64,000 bases of DNA from Gnetum montanum (Eukaryota > Streptophyta > Gnetopsida > Gnetales > Gnetaceae): assembly GCA_015680685.1 (NCBI GenBank), contig MNCI01013908.1, forward strand, positions 1,326,294 through 1,390,293, read 5' to 3'. A program made the translations under genes and the position numbers. Below are positions 58,900-64,000 of this stretch, piece after piece. The notes below the pieces were generated by a model that saw only the letters and a program-made list of their open reading frames with translations, did not search any database and was not told where the DNA came from. How positions within the stretch are numbered: position 1 is the stretch's first letter; each line of letters opens with the position of its first letter.

Positions 58900-59768
58900 T
58901 GATGAGTTATCATCTACGTCAAAAGCGATATTAGGGCTTCGATATCAAGGTTAGCAAGTGATGTCAGATATCTAATGTCATTTTTGCCATTCTCACCTAT
59001 AAATATCACATAAGGGATAGGTAGAAAGGAGGTAGAGATTCAGTAAGTGTAAGTATAGAGTCTTTTTTATTAGTTTTCAATTTGTTTTAGTTTTTTTCCT
59101 AGTGCATGCCCGCAGTGTGATGATTGTAATTGTATGGAATCTTTATTTAAGTGTGATGTACTTGGACACCCACATGATTAGCAATAAAGATCGAGATTAC
59201 TCCATCATTATAGCATTCACTTAGCTTTTAATTACTTTAATTATTAATTATTTATTGTTGTCTTTTTATTCGTATTTCCTTTATTGTCATTTACACTTCC
59301 TGTTGATTAACATAGAATGAGTATGACTTAATCATGAACATTTAAGTGTAACTACTTGGTAACCCAGTAGTGTATCTAGGAGTGCTCAAGTAATGTGCGA
59401 TTGGTAATCCCAGAAGTAGTACACAAGGTCCAAGATGCGTATGGATGATTAAGGAAAGATGCTCATTGCACTTAACCTAGCTTAGACTTCATTTCCTATT
59501 GCTTATTAGTTTAATCAAGATTATTTTCCACTATTTCTAGGAGTAACCTAGCTTAGAATTATATCATACACCTCACTCTAAACTAAATCATATGTGAAAA
59601 AGAAAATACTAGTCTAGGTGGGAAGATAACAAATTGCGGTCAACGTGTAACTATCTACATACCACAACTAGTCCATCTGCGGAGTTTGACCAGATCATGT
59701 GTACATGCTCGTATTCATATGGTTGAGTGTAGGGGTACCTCACTACTCATCAGTTGTGATTGTAGTGG
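58880..59768 (+). promoter_or_regulatory. Splice-acceptor-like site of element C, split by the solo LTR
   Basis: With the solo LTR and one GTTGT copy removed, CTAAT (58880-58884) lies 24 nt before the end of GTGATTGTAG (59756-59765), matching the spacing in elements A and B. The ATG expected next is degraded (TGGGAAACATGG follows). Confidence 0.4.
58900..59752 (+). mobile_element. Solo LTR nested in element C, TSD GTTGT
   Basis: An 853-bp TGATGAGTTATC ... ACTCATCA unit is flanked by perfect GTTGT duplications (58895-58899, 59753-59757). The TATA box is at 58998. The R/U5 part is very similar to element A LTRs (GCATGCCCGCAGTGTGATGA), but the U3 differs. Such units arise by recombination between the two LTRs of one insertion. 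It landed between the branch-point-like CTAAT and the acceptor AG of element C. Confidence 0.93.
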
Positions 59769-60118
59769 GAAACATGGATAGAATGTGTTGATTGGATGTA
59801 GAATTATCCTCACAAAGGAAGTAGCAGTAGCAACACCATGTGATGAGGACTCTTCATGGTTATTGAATCTTCTTCCTCATTCTTTACCTGCCATAGGAGT
59901 GGATGTCAGTTTTGTCTAGGTTGTTTCCTTCTCTTATCATAAACACCTAATTTTGTAAAAGATTATAATCCATATACTTAGGCACTTTGGAGTCTGTTTG
60001 TTCCATTTGAGTCAAATTGCATGTCAGTCAATAATTCCATACCTACCCAATGTTTTGTAAGAAACTTGTTCGTCCTCTTCTTCACTTGAGGAAGAGTTTT
60101 CATTTAGTTATGGGGGTA
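59766..60118 (+). pseudogene. Remnant of the downstream ORF and pre-LTR block of element C
   Basis: Only about 350 bp separate the acceptor-like site from the 3' LTR, against about 2.9-3.1 kb in elements A and B, so nearly all of the downstream ORF is deleted. The final part keeps GTCAGTCAATAATTCCATAC and the polypurine block ending TATGGGGGTA (60109-60118). Confidence 0.6.
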
Positions 60119-61006
60119 TGATGAATCATGTTTTGACTAGCTCTAATGTCAAATATCTAATATCGAAGCCTTGATATTGGATACTTGATGTTGGAGCCCA
60201 AGACACAATGTTGAATATCCAATATTGTGGGGTATATGCTAGCCTATGAGTATAGCTCTCGAGCTCATGATTTTGATATTAGTTTTTTTCATAGATAGTG
60301 AATCTCTTATAGTTTTTTTCCTTTAGAGTTAGAATAATTTCTAAGTGCCAATAGCAAAAGTCTGAGTGTGTATGTATCTTTGTTCAAACAATGATGTACC
60401 TAAGAAAAACAATGTGACAGGAATAGAGACAAGTTCTTTGATCATCCTTGTAGCACTGAGAATATATTAATGGTTTTTTTGATGCATTTAATATTCATGA
60501 AATTATTTTTATGCACTCCATTTTAATGCATTTTAATTAAGCAATTAATTTTGAATTATTAATGAACACAAGCTCAACCACCTCGAGCATACGTGTAGTA
60601 CTTGGTAACCTAGAAATGCTTAACGTTTGGTAGTCCAACAACACTATACATGTTCAGGATGTGTCTAGAAAGTTAGAATGGGTACTTGTGTTAGGTTAGC
60701 TAGGCAATAGAATAATTAGATATTAAATTCGTCTACCTTCTATTCTTATTATAGGTAATTAAACTTACAAAACATAAAATGATAAAAATCATGTGTCTCA
60801 ATTACACTTAAACTATATCCTTAAGCTTCCAAGTGTAGTTGAGAAGACAATGAACATTCTCAATACCCATTTTACTTCCTAGAGAATTAGTGCACTGATG
60901 AACTATAGGTACATAGAATTCGACAGGAGAGCATGTGAATGCCTTAGTGATTCGTATGGTTGGAAGTAGGGGTGGGGGGTGTGGGGGGGTACCTCGCTGC
61001 TCATCA
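60119..61006 (+). repeat. 3' LTR of element C (888 bp)
   Basis: TGATGAATCATG start and CTCATCA end. The TATA position is mutated (TATGAGTA near 60246). A G-rich expansion lies at 60969-60989 (runs of 4, 6 and 7 G) just before the conserved TACCTCG, and is not in the 5' LTR. Confidence 0.88.
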
Positions 61007-61011
61007 CTATG

Positions 61012-61618
61012 AATCCCTAGATGCAACATTGAGTAGGTGTTACTTACTCTTATATAGGTGCTCAAGGTATGAATTCTCTCAAAAAAAATAGCCAAGGCAT
61101 ATAATTGTTAAGTTAATGAACAAAGAAAGAGATGCCCTTGCTTTGTATGCCTATGAAAGATTATAAGAAATTATAGCCCATTTCATACAAAGACTACTAG
61201 ACTAGGTTGTTAAGAAAGAAGGTGAGTTCAGGAAGAAAGAGTCAGCTAAAGAATACAATAGAGGTCCTTCCCTTAAGAAGAGAGATGTAGGAAGTTGTGA
61301 AACACAAGAGAAGGAATCAATGGAAGATGTGATTTAAAGAAAAACTTTTCCAATATGAAAACATATCAATGACATTATGGCCAAAGTTGAAAAGATGTGA
61401 GACTTAGTTGACAAAAAAATTACAACTGCACCAGAGATAGTAAAAAACAAGACTAAGTAAGCATTAATTAGAGGTAAAAATAAGAAGAAGAAGAAGAAGA
61501 ATAGGAATAATGGATATGATAAATATAAGAACAAAGAAAAAGTTATTGGTGAGCATGTCATAAATTCAAGTTCTAAAGAAGAGAATGGATGTGATGTGTG
61601 CTAGTGTGAACATTTCAA
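61012..61618 (+). pseudogene. Gag of element D, right part
   Basis: Gag resumes in the plus sense after element C. It includes the Lys/Glu-rich segment (KKEMPLLC, KKVSSGRKSQLK) and a conserved block reading like NGCDVC-CEHF (61587-61618), matching GCDVC-YEYLKGCFP of element C gag. An (AAG)n run lies at 61486-61500. Plus-strand similarity ends at about 61618, where minus-strand integrase sequence begins. Confidence 0.6.
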
Positions 61619-62094
61619 GATCCTCCTTTTTGTGTAGTGACTCCCATAAGGATCCTCATGATCATCTTGAAGGATGTGTAATCAATAATTATCAGGTACA
61701 CACCATCAAACTAGGTCATTAACATAAGCCTTGTATAAGTTACCTTGGATCTCTATGTAATGCTTGACCTAGTGAAGAAACTGTTGTTTCTTCTTGTGGT
61801 CCCATTTTCTTGGAGTCTCCTATATGAGAATATAGGAGAGAAAATCATTATACTAATTAGTAACCCTAGGCTCTTGAACATATTGATTTAGCAAAGACGA
61901 GGTTTTCTGGAATTTGATCAAAGAAATACACCTCATCCTCTTTTTTGTCCCATCTCAATTGAGAGAAGTAATTGAAAATCATGTCCTTAGTTCTCTTCCT
62001 ATCCATCATGATAAGATCAAAATTCTATAAAATTACTAGCCACCATATGACATGAGGGCTTACTACTAGCTTATTCATCAAGAAACGAATATCT

Positions 62095-63295
62095 ATAATG
62101 TGATAAAGCTACTTCCTTTCAGAAAATCCATGTCCTAGACATTAGTGCAATAGAGACCAATACCTACCCATGGCTACATCCAAGGATTCATGATTACATT
62201 GTTTACATCCTTGAATTTGTTTTCTTAAGCTATACACTCAAGTGTATGTTTGGTACTTATCATTGAAAAACTCTAACATTGTATTGTACCTACAAGTTGA
62301 TTTTAGTTCTAAAGACTAGTACCAACTTTTTACTTCTTTGATGGGTATCCTTATGAACAATTTTGGCATATGCTACTCATTCTCAATGTTTTGTATGACA
62401 CATGCATCATGAAAATCTTGTAGATGATGTTGCAGATTAGCATTATATCCCCCTTTAAACTTGAGAATTTTATTTATATTTAACCTTTTAATATTTCTAT
62501 CCTTTTAATGTGTAGAGGAAATTCAAACTACTTCTGAAAGATTCAACATGTTTCTAGTGGTCAGTAATGGTTCATCATAGTTATCAAGTCCACAATGGTC
62601 CCTATCATGGCCATGCCTGCTATGATGAGTCTTGTTGTGCCTCCTCTCTCAATGACACTCCTCTTCCTCTCATGGTTGTCTATCTGCCTTGTTCTTGTCA
62701 TCTTAATGGGATTTTTTATCNATGACAAGAACAAGGCAGATAGACAACCATGAGAGGAAGAGGAGTGTCATTGAGAGAGGAGGCACAACAAGACTCATCA
62801 TAGCAGGCATGGCCATGATAGGGACCATTGTGGACTTGATAACTATGATGAACCATTACTGACCACTAGAAACATGTTGAATCTTTCAGAAGTAGTTTGA
62901 ATTTCCTCTACACATTAAAAGGATAGAAATATTAAAAGGTTAAATATAAATAAAATTCTCAAGTTTAAAGGGGGATATAATGCTAATCTGCAACATCATC
63001 TACAAGATTTTCATGATGCATGTGTCATACAAAACATTGAGAATGAGTAGCATATGCCAAAATTGTTCATAAGGATACCCATCANGGTAACAAAATGTTA
63101 TCCTCCATATCCCTCCAGCATAACTATTCATCTTAATGAAGAATAATGATGAAATCTAGATGGTAGGAATCTGGGATGTACATAAACTACTTGTAGCTAC
63201 TAAGGCTTCTCACCAGTGGTCCTTTGAGTCCTATCTTGTTGTTAATTGGATTCATCAACATGTAATGGTAATTCATTCCTACAAGAAGAAGCCAT
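62095..63295 (-). pseudogene. Gag of element E
   Basis: The N-terminal piece at 63295-63086 starts MASSCRNELPL and includes a stretch aligned with MNSYAGGIWRITFCY of element C (MNNYGGVTWRVTLCCY). After the N-bounded block, a linker and the core follow at 62701-62095: LKFKGGYNANLQHHLQDFHDA, KLFIRIPIKEVKSWY, FFNDKYQTY, SLDVAMGRYWSLLH. Stops are present. The core then joins RNase H sequence near 62092. Confidence 0.65.
62339..63085. repeat. 363-bp perfect inverted repeat bounded by Ns
   Basis: 62722-63084 is, by eye, the exact reverse complement of 62339-62701, with a 20-nt gap ending in N at 62721 and another N at 63085. The left arm is in the correct order for the minus-strand gag. The right arm is out of place, so it is probably gap-fill. 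Confidence 0.92.
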
Positions 63296-63453
63296 CTTAG
63301 TGATTTGTATTATGTGTCTCTTAATATAATTTTTATTATTAGTATTTTTATGAAGAATGACTTATTATTTTCCTTACAATGATTTTATATGAATTCACTA
63401 GTTAACAAAATTTAACACACTTAGCTAAACTAAGTCCCCAAAAAAAATGCCAA

Positions 63454-64000
63454 TGATAAGTAGTGGATAGTCTCTACACCCAACACAAATTACAAGCATT
63501 CATAAGAAATCTGATTGAATTTTGTATACTTAGTTACTTGAGTTGCCAATATTTCTAAATAGTGAATTGTATAACTGCAAGTCATTGTCTTCTCAATTTC
63601 CACTTGTGTTTAACTATGTGTATGGTTAAGTATGGCTGAGGCATAAGATGTTTATTTTTATAATTATTTTATTATATTCTTCTTTTAACTACTTAATTAT
63701 GGAATGAAGATTAAATTATTGAATTAATTAACTAATTAAATACTTTATTATTTAACTATCCTAACATGAAGTATATGTTCCCACTTGCCATACACATCTT
63801 CAAGTTATATTAATGTTGTTGGGTTACCAAGTGTATTATTGGATGTACCAAATATTTCATTGCTAGGAATACCAAGCATTATTATATTATGCTTGAAGTG
63901 GTCATACTCACATGCTTATGGTTAATTGCATGAATTACTTAAGAAAATAAATGTAAATTACATGTATAGTAAAGTCCTGAAAAGTAAAAGTAAACTAGTC
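63454..64000 (-). repeat. LTR of element E (partial, R/U5 side)
   Basis: The minus strand ends ...CTACTTATCA at 63454 and is followed by a PBS-like sequence. Inside are the group-typical words GTAACCCAACAAC, ACTTGAAGATGTGTATGG and CACTTCAAGC seen in the R/U5 of elements B and C. Its 5' part lies beyond the window. Confidence 0.7.

Larger units (their letters stand above)
50069..61006 (+). mobile_element. Element C: Athila-like Ty3/gypsy retrotransposon nested in gag of element D
   Basis: The LTRs lie at 50069-50895 and 60119-61006, both TGATGAATCATG ... CTCATCA. The flanking 5-mers are CCATG (50064-50068) and CTATG (61007-61011), a TSD with one transition. Inside are PBS, gag, protease, RT with FMDD, RNase H, integrase, noncoding spacer, a splice-acceptor-like site, a remnant of the downstream ORF and a polypurine tract. 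A solo LTR (58900-59752) is nested in it; without that and its TSD copy, the element was about 10.1 kb. All reading frames are broken. Confidence 0.9.
61622..64000 (-). mobile_element. Element E: minus-strand Athila-like element, internally deleted, truncated by window
   Basis: Read on the minus strand from the window end: LTR (to 63454), PBS-like TTGGCATTTTTTTTGGGGAC (63453-63434), gag N-terminus (from ATG at 63295), a gap region, gag core (about 62470-62095), then directly the end of RNase H (FLMNKLVVSPHVIWW-like, about 62090-61960) and the integrase zinc module (to about 61622). Gag C-terminus, protease and RT are missing at a junction near 62092. It faces element D head to head. All frames are broken. 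The segment 62722-63084 is an inverted copy between Ns. Confidence 0.7.

Noticed and set aside
61334-61561. Phe/Leu-rich minus-strand ORF
   Set aside because: Antisense of the AAG/AAA-rich gag segment of element D.
1-64000. CRISPR arrays, operons, bacterial or plasmid features
   Set aside because: Sequence content is eukaryotic retroelement DNA; the tandem repeats lack CRISPR spacing and no prokaryotic genes were seen.

Overview
The window is repeat-dominated plant nuclear DNA. It is AT-rich and CpG-poor, and no intact host gene was recognised. It holds nested Ty3/gypsy LTR retrotransposons, one L1-type LINE, tandem repeats and degenerate spacers. The elements are old: they carry stops and frameshifts, yet their LTR ends and target-site duplications (TSDs) can still be read. 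That fits a large-genome seed plant. A gymnosperm is my guess, not something the sequence proves.

Layout. 1-1492: end of a decayed gag and its spacer. 2105-7804: minus-strand LINE with a 13-bp TSD, inserted at the edge of a 274-bp tandem duplication in comparatively CpG-rich low-copy DNA (about 1500-2100 and 7818-9000). 10000-12127 plus 21052-21828: 5' part (LTR, leader, gag, protease) of a minus-strand gypsy element, split by element A. Element A (12128-21046, TSD TTATG) is an Athila-like element with gag and a downstream ORF but no pol. 21840-22980: chromovirus-like integrase fragment. 22981-30029: mostly featureless AT-rich DNA with a candidate 2.6-kb LTR and two short tandem repeats. Element B (30030-43289, TSD CTTGG) has LTR-gag-pol-downstream ORF-LTR. 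43290-45720: spacer with faint tRNA-like heads. Element D begins at 45721 (LTR and gag). It is interrupted by a hairpin-rich tandem array (about 46800-48150) inside an LTR-like unit, and by element C (50069-61006), which itself carries a nested solo LTR (58900-59752, TSD GTTGT). Plus-strand gag of D resumes at 61012 and meets a rearrangement breakpoint near 61620. From there to the window end lies a minus-strand relative, element E: integrase, RNase H, gag, PBS and LTR.

Elements A-E share an Athila-type design: a PBS resembling the complement of tRNA-Asp, similar R/U5 ends, a conserved GGGGG-type polypurine tract, a noncoding spacer after pol (or after gag in A), and in A and B a downstream ORF with a domain like the 'putative plant transposon protein' family followed by a coiled coil. 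The downstream ORF start is preceded by a branch-point-like CTAAT and a GTRATTRYAG acceptor in A and B, and in C once the solo LTR is removed. Upstream of it A and B each carry a copy of their own U3 signature and a TATA-like stretch. This suggests that the downstream ORF was expressed separately, by splicing or from an internal promoter.

Two segments bounded by single Ns (34765-34909 and 62721-63085) are reverse-complement copies of nearby sequence and are probably assembly gap-fill errors. All homology statements come from reading motifs by eye; no database search was run.
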